Below are positions 13,375 to 26,818 of a stretch of 64,000 nucleotides of DNA, in pieces. This DNA comes from Polytrichum commune (lineage: Eukaryota; Streptophyta; Polytrichopsida; Polytrichales; Polytrichaceae). How positions within the stretch are numbered: position 1 is the first letter of the stretch; each line of letters starts with the position of its first letter. Below the pieces are notes generated by a model. It worked only from the letters and a program-made list of their open reading frames with translations, did no database searches and was not told the DNA's origin. The stretch spans positions 31,979,501 to 32,043,500 of the forward strand of contig OX485805.1 in NCBI GenBank assembly GCA_950295325.1, in the 5' to 3' direction. Both the position numbers and the translations under genes were made by a program.

Positions 13375-14205
13375 GAGTTCCCGTCCAGAATATGCACTCT
13401 GAAAGCTTTGGGAGAATTATCATTCAAAGGATGCAAATCTTTGTGGAAAATACCGGAAGGGTTGGGGGGGTTAAGTTGTTTGAAGGAATTGGGCATGAGG
13501 GATTGTGAGGTCTTGGAGGAGTTGCTTTTTGGAGTATTCACTGTTAAGGCTTTGGAGGTATAAGTTTTCAAAGGGTGCAAATCTTTGAGGGAAATACTGG
13601 AAGGGTTGGCGGGGTTGAATTGTTTGATAGAATTAGGCATGAGGGTTTACAAGGCCTTGGAGGAGTTCCCTTCTAGAGTATCCGCTCTCAAGGCTTTGGA
13701 GGAATTAGATTTGATTGATGCAAATCTTTGTGGAAAATACTGGAAGGGGTGGGGGTGTTGACTGGGTTGAAGAAATTGATCATTTGGGAATGCGAGGCTC
13801 CAAAGGAGTTCCCCACAAGAATATGCATTGTGAAGGCTTTGGACAAACAATCAATCCATGAATGCTTATGTTTGAAGAAAATATAGGAAGGGTCAGGGGT
13901 TGATTTGTTTGAAGAAATTGTACATAGGTGATTGCGAGGCCTTGGAAGAGTTCCTTTTCCGGAATATGCACTCTAAGGCTCTAAAGGAATCATCATTCAA
14001 TGAACGCAACTCTTTGAGGAAAATAACAGAAGTGTTGGGGGGTTTGACTTGTTTGAAGAAATTGAGATAGTGAGGCGTTGGAGGAGTTTCGTATTGGGCT
14101 ATGGACTTAAGGAGTTTGGAGGCGTTGTCATTGTACTGTAGGATATCTTTGAGGTATGTGCGGGATGGACTTGAAGGTTTTTGGTGTTTGAAAGACTTGT
14201 CCATG
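13375..14205 (+). pseudogene. Decayed 3' end of the LRR array
   Basis: The 144-bp LRR repeat continues for about five more units after the TAG at 13372-13374. The parental codon there is GAG in the other units, so one G-to-T change created the stop. Further downstream there is a TAA near 13561, a one-base deletion near 13712, and increasing divergence. The last recognisable LRR phrase is near 14150. These units were probably once part of the gene's C-terminus. Confidence 0.85.
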
Positions 14206-17139
14206 GCTTGATATAAACTGACTTTATTTGTTCAATGATTTGTTTGTAAGATATGTTGCACAATTTGTGATTTTTCAACTTGGCATACAATTTCACCATT
14301 GGATCTTATTGGGCATTGTCTCATCCTTGTTATTTGTTGTGTATCATGTAGTTTGTTATTTCAGGTTTAAATTGGGAGTTCAGATGCAAAAGTTAAAGTT
14401 GATCACAGCGAGGATTTTATTTTCCTTTAGATAGTGCCAATCGAGGATGCAAGGGTAGGACGTTGGGAAACATGCCTCCATGAACTGTGAGGAGGATGAA
14501 TGGGGTTGTTCAAGACACGACAATGGCTGAAGAGAATTTTATTTGGTTTTGCATGTGGACATTCCTATATGAGAGTTTATGTTTTGCATCCTATTGTGGG
14601 CTTGAACTATTCTGCAAATAAGTTTCTTTTGTTTTGTTTTTTTGTGATGTTGAAATCCCCGTTTAAATTAAGGTTGAACCACATTTTAAAGGTTGCTTCA
14701 ATGGGGCAGAGGTGCGCCTCTTTATTGATGTGGGCTTTGGTTGACTCGGTAGAAAATTTCTCACCATCCGTTTGCTTAACATTTTAGTTTTGAAATTTAG
14801 GATCTCTTGGACTTTCATCTGATTTATTTTCATTCTTTGTTGATTTATCATTGTCAAGAAATGCTTGTTTATTGAACCTTCTATGGTTGAAAAAATCTAT
14901 ACTAAATCAAGATACAAATCTGACTATATCTATTAAAGTCAACGCAGTTACCTCTACACGGATCCTCTTGGGATGGCCTTTGGACCTACAAGGAATACTC
15001 ATCAACCTCAAAAAATTTAAGACAATTAAGTCTTTATCCTTAATTATCTAATTTCGCTTAGCTCCCTTAAATAACTTGTACATAAAAAGTTAAAATCTGT
15101 TATTTATGTCCTCTTCACCCTAAGCTAATTTCTATCACTAAAACCTCATAATTAGAAATACCGCTCTCTTAATAACCCAAATAATGATAATATAAAGATT
15201 TTTTGTTGAAAGAATCAAATCAACCCATCACAATTCCTTTCATTCACACCTTCAATATTGAGAATAATATGTAGAAGTAGATAAGAAATCTCTTAATTTT
15301 AAAATCAATTCAATCTTGATCTAGTGAATGAGTAAGTAATGATGTTTGTGGGTGTGTGTTTTTTGAAATATAGCTTCACATATTTCAGCTTAATCATGCC
15401 TACAATAATAAACTTTATGCCGTTGTTAATTTCTTATTTGTGAATTAGGAAGTGCGGCGCAAAGACAACCACGATCCATCATTAAAGGTGAAGAAGAGTT
15501 TAGAGTTGGCGTATTTGCATTGTGCAATTAAGCTAGCTCCCCCTATGGAAAGTGATATCGTAGCACCATAGTTGGTTCGTGCAAATCAAAAATTGAAAAA
15601 AATCAAGAATTATGAACCCAATCAAATGAATGAGTGAAAATTTATATTAGGGGAAAAAACTAATTAATGGAAATTTTGGACTCTTCTAAGCTCCAACCAC
15701 GTCAACGCAACATGAGAGGTTGCATGCTAACGCGTTAATGACTCAGCGCCCGGCTCACTCAAAGCGGCAAACTCTCTTTCTATATCCATCTCCCTCTCCT
15801 CCTTGCTAATAGGGAAAAAAGCAAAATCAACCTGTTCATTCTTTTGGTGCCAATTCCAACACTCTTTTCACACATGCCAAAGTGCAAATACATACAAAAG
15901 ACCTAATTCATACATTTTGCAAAGACAAACAAGAGCCACACTAAGTAAGGTTAAGGTGGATACTTAGGTTTAAGGCCAAGAAGCCGCCACGAATGAATGA
16001 GAAAAACACCAACCTACTTTGAGTACTGCTGGACCTTACCCAAAAAACAAATTAATTTTTTTAAATCACAAGACTAACGAGGTTTCATAAATTATATTTT
16101 TAGTTGACGGTTATTCAAAAAACAAATGAATGTTTGTTTTGAGGTGCACGAGCCAGCTATGGTGCTACGGTAGTGACCATGATGAGCTGTTGGAGAATAG
16201 CACCGCCGCAAAAGGAGGCCGAGATGATGCCGATCATGTTTCACTGAGCTCCAAACATCCTCAGAATTCCATTGCACGCGTGTCTCCAAAAGAATCAGAA
16301 ACGGGTCACAAGCGGAGGATACCTCAATTCATCCTAAACAAATCCTTTGAACATCATCTTTTGAGCATTCAAATTTTGAGATGCTTTGGATCTAGTCAAT
16401 GTGACCGAAGATGAACGTGAGTCTCCTAGCAAATCTGACAGGAGAACACATCTAGAAACGAGAGCACAAATTAGTACACTAAATATGATGTTTAGGGTGA
16501 CTTACTGTTTGGAATTACGCAATGCTATATCTATTTACTATACATCTCATGTTTTATCAACAAATGTTGAATTGGACATTATAGAACATTGACAACGTTA
16601 CTTGGTAAAAAAATATTTCAATGGTGAAAAGATATAGCACCATGTAAATCCAAATGGTAAACCACACTAAATATTAGATTTGTTGTATTGAAGTTCTCAC
16701 TGCATTAACACAAGACACACTAATAAAATTACAACCATAGTGTGTGTGTGTGTATATATATATAAAATTATAATTATAATTATTTTCATGAGGTGTAATT
16801 TAGGAAGACCAAATTTCGGTTTTAGGAAAACGGCCTTGTTTTGACGGCATGTTAGCAAACATGTTCATTCGATGTGGTGAGTATATATGAGATAATTTTG
16901 GTTGAAGACCTTCAGAGAACACTAGGAGAACCAATCCTGTTAGCTAATTTTGGATGTGGATAGTGTATCATGGTCAATGAGATTTAGTGCATAGGCATTG
17001 CTATGGCGACAACAACACGTTTGCTAGTTTCTTGATGTATTGAAAAGGTTTGTCAATCAACATAGTCTTGGTAGTCCCAACTTAAGAAACCAAACTTCAA
17101 GCTTTGGTCCAACCTTGAGTCAAAAAATAAGGTCCATGA
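14206..17139. other. Non-coding spacer with a TG/TA microsatellite
   Basis: No convincing gene was seen. A TG run followed by TA repeats lies at about 16740-16765. The first few hundred bases probably include the 3' untranslated region of the original receptor gene. Confidence 0.5.
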
Positions 17140-17144
17140 AGGAG

Positions 17145-18908
17145 TGTCAGCCCTAAACCCCCACCCTTATGCGTCCTAGTCCAGGTGAGGGCATCGAGCT
17201 CACATGTGACTCCTTGATTCTGTTGAGCCCTTCCCATTAATTTCCATTGCTCCAGTGACAATAGCATAAAAACACACAACCTCTTTATTCTAAACACAAA
17301 TGACAAGTATTTATAAACACTTGCCACTCTTCAATGAACTTCAACTCACACAACAATGCAATGGCCACAATTATGGCTAATCCTCAATCCATTAAGCCCT
17401 ATTTCCTAGCCTAAACAACACTCCCAACTAATCTCTGTAATTTTCTAATCAAACCCCTAATTGTCCCTAAGCTAATCCCTTTTTGAACCCTATGATTCCC
17501 CCCTGGTTCGAATCCAGCCATCTCAATACCCTACTGATCCACACTCAACTGCCGGTTCCAGAGTTATGAGGCTGCTCCAGCACCTTCCCCTTCAACGCAG
17601 CCAACAAACTTCCCCCTACCCAAGGTCCGAGCAGGTGAATATCTCCTGCCTTACAGCAGCTAAACTGTAAATCCTTTCAAGCTCGGCCAACAAATCTCAG
17701 TCACTTATTGGCAACCTCCGCCTTCCTTCATCTCCCCGAATTCCCCTGCCTTATGAAATCAGACCATAGCTCTTCTGCCAGCTTTGGTTTTTGACTTGCT
17801 CCCGAATTATGCGCAAGGCAGTTGTTCCAGCAACTGTATTATGCTCCTCCTTAGCTCGCCTTAGATTCTTCAGCTGAATTTCCCTAAAACCCTCCGCTTC
17901 AACAATTCCAGTCTTTGAATCCCAAACTACCCTTTGAATTTCGGAAGTGAGCTAACCTCCGCCTCGCTCGACCCCAATCCATACTTCTGCTTAAGGAACA
18001 GGAGGGAAATGATGTTTTTCACTTCCCTGCACCCTCAATTCATCCCTGTTTGCATAATTTTCCCAGCCCCACTATTTCTACCTTTTACTAATGCCGCACT
18101 AGCTCACGTTCTTCACACTGGAACATCGATTGACCAGCCCAGGTGAATTCATCGCTTGACATATCCCAAGGAGAATCCGAAAGTGAGAACCTGAATTTGG
18201 CTGGTGAACTGAAATCTCTCCCAAACCCATCCCTGTGTCAATCTTAGCCAACCCTCCGAAGATTTTGCAGCCGTGATAATGCAGAGAGCTGCTGGTGTCG
18301 GAGAAATTTCCACCTCGCAATGCCTCATCTTCTCCCGATCTCGCCCAAGATCCTCCCTGCTTGGAGCCGCCTCACCCTGTGCAAAACCTCCTCCTGTAGG
18401 TGCTGCCATTTAGTCGTTATGCGTCTCCCCACATGTCCAGCTCCTTTTTCTGCCAGGTTCGATTACCCAGCCCCCATATCCCCGAGCCTTGTTGGTGCTG
18501 GTTAGTCGTAGCAGACCCCCTGTCTGTATATCGAAGCGAGGAGAGAGAGCCGACCTCGACACCCGAGGCCTCAACCGCTCTCAGGTCTGGTGATCCGGAT
18601 TTCACTAGGGCACAGTGCCCTCCCCCCTTGAACAACCAGTGGCTAAGCCTTAAACGAACATCAACTAACCCTTCTCAGCCAATAAAACCCAGCTAAAACC
18701 TAAGTCACAACCCCCAAATCCAATGACTAACTTAATTTAATCCAAACTGATTCTCACACCATAAGGCACTATCCTTTAACTTAAATCAACCCCCACCTCA
18801 ACTCTTGCACTCTGTTTATGTTTTATAATAATTGCAAAAAAATCAAAGTATAAATTCTAACTACTTTAAGGGTTAACAACAATTGTGGGCTCAACTTTTG
18901 GGCTCACA
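17145..18908 (-). mobile_element. Solo LTR, family X, copy X3
   Basis: The element starts TGTCAGCCC and ends GGGCTCACA. It is flanked by the 5-bp direct repeat AGGAG (17140-17144 and 18909-18913), the signature of LTR retrotransposon integration. No internal coding region adjoins it, so it reads as a solo LTR left by recombination. Its ends match copies X1 (35426) and X2 (40172), including a CCCACCCTTATGCGTCCTAGTCC-like block at one end. It is the longest copy (1,764 bp) and lacks the small ORF found in X1 and X2. Orientation is given relative to X1. Confidence 0.85.
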
Positions 18909-18913
18909 AGGAG

Positions 18914-20116
18914 TATTTTGGATCCCGAGATTTGTCCTTAACTTAGTTATCAACAAGAGAATTCCGTTTGACAAATTGGACTCAAGCTATATTTATCCAT
19001 AAAGTCCTTCGACTCAAAGAGGCACTAAACAGTGGGTTTAATCCTTCTTTGGATAAACTTTGTATTAAGAGCTCATTCACATGAGAGTTGAACATGTATG
19101 GGTAGGCTCCTCATTTGATTTATAGTCAATACCATTAGATCTTGTCAACTTGTATTACTCCAATAGTACTTTGCACTTTAATGAACTTCGAGTAATGATA
19201 ATGATTTTTTAACACTAATCATGTTATTATTCTTCAAAATTATGCATTGGCAACTATCTATCAAAATAATATGTTTTATCACATATATATGGGCCAATTG
19301 ACGAGGAAGATGTCGAACCAACTTTCGTACTCAATCATTTCAATTAATTAAAATTGAGGGCCAAACGCATGACAAGTGACATCCAACCTTACTCCCTCTA
19401 ACTTCAAGAATGCATCATTTTGGAGTTGGTTTGTCAAGGTTCGGCTAATTTGACTTAATAAAAGATGACCAACATACTTTTTATTTATTTTGAATGTGGA
19501 TATTCTTTTGGAATGAGTGTGGTGTTGATTACAATTTTTTTTTATATAAAAATTCGATGTTCATGTGCTCCAACAACATGACAATCTGGTCATCAAAGAA
19601 GGTAAAGTACTAGTGGTAGGTCTTTGCTTAAGGGCTTACATATTATTTAAATTAAAAGAATGATTGTTTATAAAAATAAACTCAACAATGTGCAAGTTGT
19701 TGCCAACCAGTTGTTTCACTAGCAAAACAAACTTAGAAGACTAAACATATTTGAAAAGAATCTTGAAGCAAAAGTGAGATGAGATGGTGTTGGCATAGAA
19801 CCCTACTATTATTCCGTTTTTTTTTCATTCACTAAGTATATTAGAAATTTGTGAACATCTAATTATTACACTACAATTATCATTTGATATTTTATTTGTT
19901 TTTCCTTCTTCTGCAATTCAATTGTGAGGTCAACCGGTTGCATAACATTATTAAGCAACTACATGATGCTCTCTTTCCAAAGAAAAAGGTCGCAATTAAG
20001 GATCTATGATAATCTATAGTTGCTTGTTGGAAGGTTCATAATACACAACATGAATGCTCCCCATAAATGAGGAATTATGCTCCTCATAAAGAAGAATTAT
20101 GTTCACGTGCTACATA
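18914..20116. other. AT-rich spacer, nothing recognised
   Basis: Both strands were read; no domain, structured repeat or RNA gene was recognised between the X3 solo LTR and the MULE. Confidence 0.5.
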
Positions 20117-20125
20117 GTCCCAAAG

Positions 20126-20288
20126 CGCTTTGGCAGGATATCCCCCACGCTGGGACTTACCACGCCCCCTGCGTGGATGGATGTCGTCAGAGCCCAAGTC
20201 CCAAGTCGAAGTCCCCCCGATTTGCAATACCTGCCGCACAATATTTGCCACGCCAAATTTTTTTATAAAAGTTTTTTTGGGCCGCCCC
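20126..20288 (+). repeat. MULE left terminal inverted repeat
   Basis: The sequence matches the reverse complement of about 30040-30202 over its length at roughly 80 percent by eye. Shared blocks include GGGACTTACCACGCC, GCGTGGATG, GTCCCAAGTCGAAGT and TTTGCAATACCTGCCGCACA. It is followed by a very C-rich tract (20281-20330). Confidence 0.9.
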
Positions 20289-20589
20289 CGCCTTGCCCCT
20301 GCCCGCGCCCCTGCCCCTGCCCCCGCTCACGCTCGAGAGGTGTGGGAGTTCCCGTCTCGACCTCTCTCCTCTCCCTTGCACTTCCTCCTCGTCTGGCACC
20401 TCTTTTTGGAGCATTGGTTTGAAATTTGGGATGCTTGTGAAAGTTTGAGCTTTGAAATGTGCTGCAAACTCCGGAACTTGATCGTGATCTCGATTCTGCT
20501 GCATCCACTTGGCTTCTAGAAATTAGGTAAAGAAACTCCGCTTCTCCATCGCCTCCTTTGTCTTGTTCACACATCTATATGACTCTCGT

Positions 20590-21240
20590 CGAAAATTTCA
20601 ATGCTAGTTGAACACAAGGGAAGCAGGGAGACATTTGAGCATTTCATCCGTATTTTGATGATGAATACAGATTGAAGAATGAAAATAAGATATCCTGGTG
20701 AAATGATACAATCGATGCTGCCGAACAGAAAGCCAGAAAGGAATAGTTTAGGGTCATATGAATACTGAGCCTCTTAGACAGGAGATAGTAACCAGCTGTC
20801 AAAACAACGTCCTCATCCGTCAGGTTCTTCTTTATCACACAAACGCACAAACTTTCCGGTGCTACTTTCAGAAACAAGGCGCCAGTTCACAGAGAAAAAA
20901 AACCAAAATAACAGTGCTATTTATCTATACCTGTTCACAAAGATAAGTAAAACAAAAATTCAATTCTCGATGTACAGAAGGGAGCAGGGAGCTATTCGAG
21001 CAGGTTGAACAATATTAATGTGAAAGCCTGATTAAATGAAAAAGTCGATGTCGTCGAACATAACGGTAGAAAGGAATATTCCATTGTCAACAAAACCTGG
21101 CCAATTGCTCACATTAACCTCTCACTTAGACAGGAAAACAGTAACCAGCTGCCAAAACCTCGCGAATCATGACTAAGGGTTTAGGGTTCCTGATGCTACT
21201 TACTTTTCAAAAATAAGGCGCCAGTTCACCGAGATAGGAA
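20590..21240 (+). repeat. Diverged tandem duplication inside the MULE
   Basis: About 20590-20905 and 20975-21240 share ordered phrases: a GAACATAAC/GAACAGAAAG block, AGAAAGGAATA, TTAGACAGGA, AGTAACCAGCTG, and AAGGCGCCAGTTCAC. There is no coding potential. Confidence 0.6.
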
Positions 21241-24144
21241 ATTTGCATGTGCTTGTGTCATTCTGAATTTGAGAAGTAGCCTTCAGTGTATTTTTTGAAT
21301 GCTGGAGGTAGTTTCTTCATCTCGTGGAGAGTTTCTGGTTCGATATGTTTGCTGGATTGTAAGTGGCATCTTTTGATTTAACCTGTTGGATTTGGGGTTG
21401 TGGTGCAGTGTATTCTCACGGGGGTTGAGAGAGGTGGAGGCATATGCTGCAGCTGTTGTGACAAAGAGGTGGGATACACACATGCAAACGAGGAAGGTTA
21501 ACTGGTCTTCCTCTGATTTGATGCAAACAAAATTGAAATAGTTGTGTCAGATTCTCAGGAGCCTAGCATTTGTTAAAGTTATTTAGTTTTGTGGTCGCAA
21601 CGTTTCCTGTCGCTGTTGAGAACTATCGAGAATCTGCGACTGGGTAAGCAAATTGTGAATGCTTCCAAGCTGGTGAAGGTCTTTTGGGCGTCCAATGAGC
21701 GTTGAGCAATAGAAATTGTGTGGGTTAGACTGTCTTTGTCAATCATTTCAAACCGTAAATCCTAAAGTGATCGCTGTATATTTAGGATAAAGGAGGTCTA
21801 AGCTGTGTCTTTCTACAATTCTTCTGAAATGTATGAAGTTTGAGGACAATGCAGAGAAGCGATCGCGTATTTAAAGTGAGCAAAAGAGAGATGACATCTG
21901 AGAAGCCGAGAGGAGACAGATATAGGGGTTTGGGCGTAATTTTGCAGAAATGATGAAGAAAAACCAACGTTGATTGATTCCAATGGCTTCGAAGTAACTT
22001 AGGAACCACTAAGGAAGTGATCAACAGCAACCATGAGCACAGACAAATTCTGACATTGGTCTGTGATGCATCAAAACAATACCAATATTTGCCTCTCACT
22101 ATTCATATTTGTTGCTTCCTTCCATTATGGGGATCATATATTGTCAGCTGGAGTATTTCATCAATTTGCACGCACAAAGTCAATGTTGTTAGCTAGTGTG
22201 TAAGAGAACACATTGGATATGGAGGTGTCTTGTGTCACGTCATGAGTAAGAAATTTCAGTGCTTCTGAATAGGAGGGAATCTTTAATCAAATTGGTAAGA
22301 GAGCCATGGAGCCAGTGCATACTAGCTACCTCTGCATGGAATCTCTGAAGGATGGCGATGTTTAAGCACCTCAATCAAGAAGATGCAACATAGCAAAGAT
22401 AGACAGTTAATTACAGGGACTAAAGTTTGTGTAAATTGCAGGGGCATGGACTAAAGATTGCAACCCCTAAATTGCAGGTAGATTGTCATTTGAAGTTTAA
22501 TCACAGCTGCAGTTGCGATGCTAAGGTTTTAGGAGGAGATCTAGGTGAGGATTCTCGTTCTCTTGGAAGTGATCACATAGCTCCTTTCCCTTTCAATTGT
22601 GTCATCAATTAAAGAACCTCCTTGACTTCTGTCTATGATATTCTGAGTACAGGGTCCATTTGAATATATCAAGGTATCTGGTTAAGAATTAGAGTAGTAA
22701 CCACATAAGCCCCACACACCTTACTAAGTATCAAATTGAAGCTCTTGACATCTACTGTTCTTCAAAGGTGCATTTCTTTGAAGGTTCTCAATGCCACTTG
22801 GTTTCTAAAAGCGATTGTTTAAGCCCTCAGCAGTGGGAAACTAATAACAACACTGCTTGGCTCAGGTGGCCAAAGAAGGTGAAGAAATCTCATACCACCT
22901 CCAAACTGCAAGCGGAGCCCCACTTTACTCGGTTAGTGACAACCCTGACCAAATAAATTGAATTGAATTTCTTACCTACTTAATGACTTCATTGGCAACC
23001 CTGAAGCCTGTAGGAACTATCAACGTATTTGCATCTTACTATATTCTCCAATATCTGTGATTTTATCCATGTTCTTATATTTATAATTGTCTCAACATGC
23101 CAAAAAAATACCAAATTAACGAACATAGTGCTAATTGTGAATTTGGGTTACCATTGCAGGTGACGTATTTCCCTCACACGGACGCAGGAGAAGCCGCATA
23201 CCAGTACTTCAAGAAGGTAGTGGGCGTGCACAAATGAACCGGTTGAGTTTGAGAAATACATGGTGGACCAATCGTTTAAGAGGGACCTATGGAACATACC
23301 TCAAATTAATGGATAAAAACCGAAAGATTTCAATGTACAATTGGCTGGACTTGGAAACACTAGTGCACACTTGTGATTACCTCAAGAAAGCGAATAAAGC
23401 AAATTGATTCCTAGCGTTCCTTAAATAAAATAGTGGAGCTTAGTACTTGCTTCTGATGTACAGTACATGACTAGGTATAGTATAAGGATAGTGTCTGCTA
23501 TACTTGTATACAAAGGTATGGAATTCAAAACTCAAATACACTTCTTTGTGCAATCATTGAGCGTGTATTCACGAGTATGGATAGACTGAGCCTTTTGTGG
23601 TCACTCGGCTTAATTGGACCGTCTTAAAAATGAACACCACAAGCACATGTTGCAATAAATTAGACCTGTATGTGAGCACTTCAAGAGGGAGAGGGCCTTT
23701 ACTTCATCTCTTATAACTTTCGCAAATCTGATCTTGAAACTTGAAATGATTGTCTGTGGTGCTTGAGATTGCCTCTTGGATGAAACAATTGTGGGTCTAA
23801 TTAACATAGGGACATATTGATTGTTGAGATAGAATTGCAAAGTTTATGGATTTCATACGAGGTAAACATTATCATGCGGGGGGTAAGTGTTTGTGCAATT
23901 TGTAAGGTTCCTTCTTCCATGTTTTGTGGACTTCATAATTTTAAAGCTTTTGGGGTATGATTCAACCTTCAACTTGGGCTATCATGATCCTCCAAAAGTT
24001 TCTTTAAGAATCAACAAAGTGAGACGTTTTTAAAACCATAAATGTACTTTACACTCTAGAAACATTTGCCAAGTTTTATATACTAATTTTTTCATTCATG
24101 TACGGTTCATTTTCAGGCTAGGTTATTCTTATAGCGACATCACT
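21241..24144. other. Internal MULE DNA, exon-like fragments only
   Basis: No complete gene is visible. Two exon-like pieces follow intron-like AG acceptors. One at 23161-23238 reads VTYFPHTDAGEAAYQYFKK then VVGVHK and a stop. One at 22442-22612 contains a Cys-rich HSCSCDAKVLGGD segment. They could be host-gene fragments picked up by the MULE, but I cannot name a source gene and they may be chance frames. Confidence 0.3.
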
Positions 24145-25500
24145 ATGTCGCAGCTCCCAACTCCTCTTCTTTTCTTACTGGATCCGGCATCCACTTCAAC
24201 GACGCCAATGTTTTCTTTAGGTATGTGACTTTTCCTTCACATTCTTTTTAAAAAAAAATATGCATATTCAATGTTCTACAATTTGACAATTGTTGACCAT
24301 TTAATTCACAATGTGAAACCACATGTATGCAGTGCAACCTCTTGCGGCCCGTGAAGTTGTGGATTTAGGGTCGGACAGTGAGGAGATGGATTTAGGGTCG
24401 GACAACGACATATCGGATGCGGAGCGATCACAAATGCATCTTCCTCCAAATATGAGGATAAATGGTACTACATTTATATAACTTCTTTAATCGCTTTCAA
24501 TTTAATGTTGTAATTTTTTTTGTGCTTGAAAATGTAACATGTCAATTTTTAAAATATGTGGTGATGTATATTTTCTAAACTTCAAATTTGTTTCTTATAT
24601 GGTGTAGAGGATGGTTTCCCTTTGCGAGTTTCGGTACTCATTACTAGTTTCCTCAAAGCCGGGAGGACCGGGAAAACATTTCCCAAGCTTTTGAATGTCG
24701 CCATGTAGAGTGCACTTCCAAATTTAAGAACTTGGAGAATCTCCGTGGACACATGAAGAAGAAACATGAACTTTTCATAGAGAAAGCGGACCTAGGGAGG
24801 CCAAGAAAAAACCATCGCGTTCGAAATCAAGACCACAAGAAGATGAATTTAAAAATTATGGGAGATGTGGAGAAGCGGCTACGAAAAATTCATAGCCGAC
24901 AAGTGGAGGTATGGAGGCAAAATGCATTGGCTTCGTGGAGTAAAATTGAAGAAAATGCGCAAAATCGTGAGCCAATTCTTAAACCTCTTCTTTATAGCTT
25001 CATTGATTCAAAGAAAGTTGAAATTCTTGGAATTAGTGAATGGGGAGTGAGCTTGATTAACTCCAAAAATTTGAGCTATTTGGAGACAAATTATTTTTTT
25101 TGTCAAAAATTGGCAACTACGAGGGCATCTAAATATGCCAATTTGGTGACGGCATTTTCGAACAAACAAATTCGTCACGAACGCAAGATGTTCAAAGAAG
25201 AGTTGCTTGCGTATCACGAAGATCAAGAAGTTTTTTATTGGTATGTTCATTTTGAATTGTTTGATTTCAATACGTTTTTATGTTATTGTATATGTGTATA
25301 TTTATTGTTCAATTTTTTTTTTAACATTCAAATATTTGTTTGTTTGTTTAAGGTACAATCTTGGATGGGAGAAGTATGAGCAAGATATGCTCAATGTTGA
25401 AGAAACTTTGTGGAATATGAAATCCACTTCAATTAGGGCTAGGGTTGAGGAAAAAATGGAGGATTATCGTACTCGATATCCTCATTATTTTCGTGAGTAG
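24145..25500 (+). pseudogene. C2H2 zinc-finger protein gene carried by the MULE
   Basis: Phase-consistent exons: 24145-24220, 24333-24464, 24610-25240, 25353-25500, about 328 codons. The N-terminus has an acidic motif (DLGSDSEEMDLGSDNDIS). One classical C2H2 finger is present (C99-x4-C104-x12-H117-x4-H122, containing ECTSKFKNLENLRGHMKKKH), followed by a basic, helical region ending YPHYFRE. A single-finger protein next to a MULE transposase could be a DNA-binding accessory factor or a captured host gene; the sequence cannot decide. An in-frame TAG (24645-24647) interrupts exon 3 between THY and FPQSRED, so it is called broken unless the stop is read through or an unseen splice removes it. Confidence 0.6.
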
Positions 25501-26818
25501 AGGCAAGATGAACAATGCAACCTATATGTGTGTCAATATTTTTAGTGAATAGTATTGATATGAATTTTGTTTTTGATGAATATTATCAAGATGAGCAATG
25601 TCTTCTAAATCTTTTGGTGACTTTCAATGTATGATTGGTTGATAATAGCATTTTAATGTATGGTTGGTTAATTGTAGCATTTCAATGAATGATTGGTTGA
25701 TTGTAGCATTTTAACGAATGATTGGTTAGCTCAAATTTCTCTTTGTACACTAATGGGACAGGTAGGCCATTGCATATCAAATGAGTGGAGTAGCGTTCTT
25801 ATGTGAAAGGGAGAAAGAAAGTCCATATGTTGCCCCCGCCAACTTGAATTAAGGTGTTGCTTCATTATGAAGTTGGTCTAAGTCTACATATGTAATTTTG
25901 AAACAAACATTGCGAGGATCAGAAAGACTTAAATTATCTTGCCTCATTTCAGTGAACCTTGGATATGCGTGCATTAGCCTTAATCTTAGAATGAGTATGA
26001 CTAAATGATCTTTCAACCAGTGTGGCAAGAAAAAGTACGGCAGGTATTGCAGATTCGCGATACTAATTTACAAAAAATCAATGTGGCAGACAAATATACG
26101 GCAGGTATTGCAGAGTCGCGGTACTAATTTACAGAAAATCAGTGTAGCAGTAAAAAGTGCGGCAGGTATTGCAGAGTCGCGGTACTTATTTACAGAGAAT
26201 TACACTAAATATGTTGATTAGTGTTGGAAACATTAATAGTCGATGGAAACGCTAAATGTCAATTGTATTCAAAGTGTTAGAACATTAAATGTCAACTCTA
26301 ACACTATTCGTACCAATTAGTAGCTTTGAATATTTACATAAACGCATTTAGTGTTAGATGATTTTTTTGTAGATCTTTAAATGAAGAATTGGAGGTAGAA
26401 TATGTGAGCCTTATAGAAAATATAATGTGCTAGGTATTTGATATTACAAAAATTTAAACTTAATGGAACCCAACTTTGCATATGAAAAAAAAAACAAAGG
26501 CAATTCTAAAACTAATTGTACTTTCAAGTGACATTTAGTGTTTTGGGTAACTATTGGCTCTAACACTAATCTTCATCTAATACTAATCAACCTATTTAGT
26601 GTAGTGTGCCAGAAAAACATGCGGCATATATTGCAGACTCGCGATACTTATTTACAAAAAATCAATGTGAAAAAAAGAACATGCGGCAATTATTGCAGAC
26701 TCGCGAACTTGTTTGAATATACTCAAAATGATTAAATTTGAATGGTAATCATAAATATGTCTATAAAAAAATGCATTCAATATATATATGATCTCAAGCG
26801 TCTAGTATGTATACTATA
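25501..26818. other. AT-rich MULE spacer between convergent genes
   Basis: No gene was seen. It holds the repeat array at 26020-26705 and several copies of AACACTA / TAGTGTT phrases. Confidence 0.5.
26020..26705 (+). repeat. Internal array of a TIR-derived motif
   Basis: Three roughly 61-bp units starting near 26020, 26083 and 26144, and two more at about 26605-26705, carry GCGGCAGGTATTGCAGA, then TCGCGGTACT and TATTTACA. The core GCGGCAGGTATTGCA is also in both TIRs (TTTGCAATACCTGCCGCA). This is consistent with transposase-binding or regulatory sites; that role is inferred. Confidence 0.7.

Noticed and set aside
10548..13640. Long antisense frames across the LRR array (KASQSHMCNFFKQVNPPNPSG type)
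   Set aside because: They are shadows: a 144-bp repeat in register keeps all frames periodic and open. They carry no independent conservation.
20117..20132. Extending the MULE left TIR through CCAAAGCGCTTTGG
   Set aside because: That local palindrome can be aligned with the right flank only by adding gaps; the gap-free alignment ends at the 9-bp repeat. Kept as a caveat.
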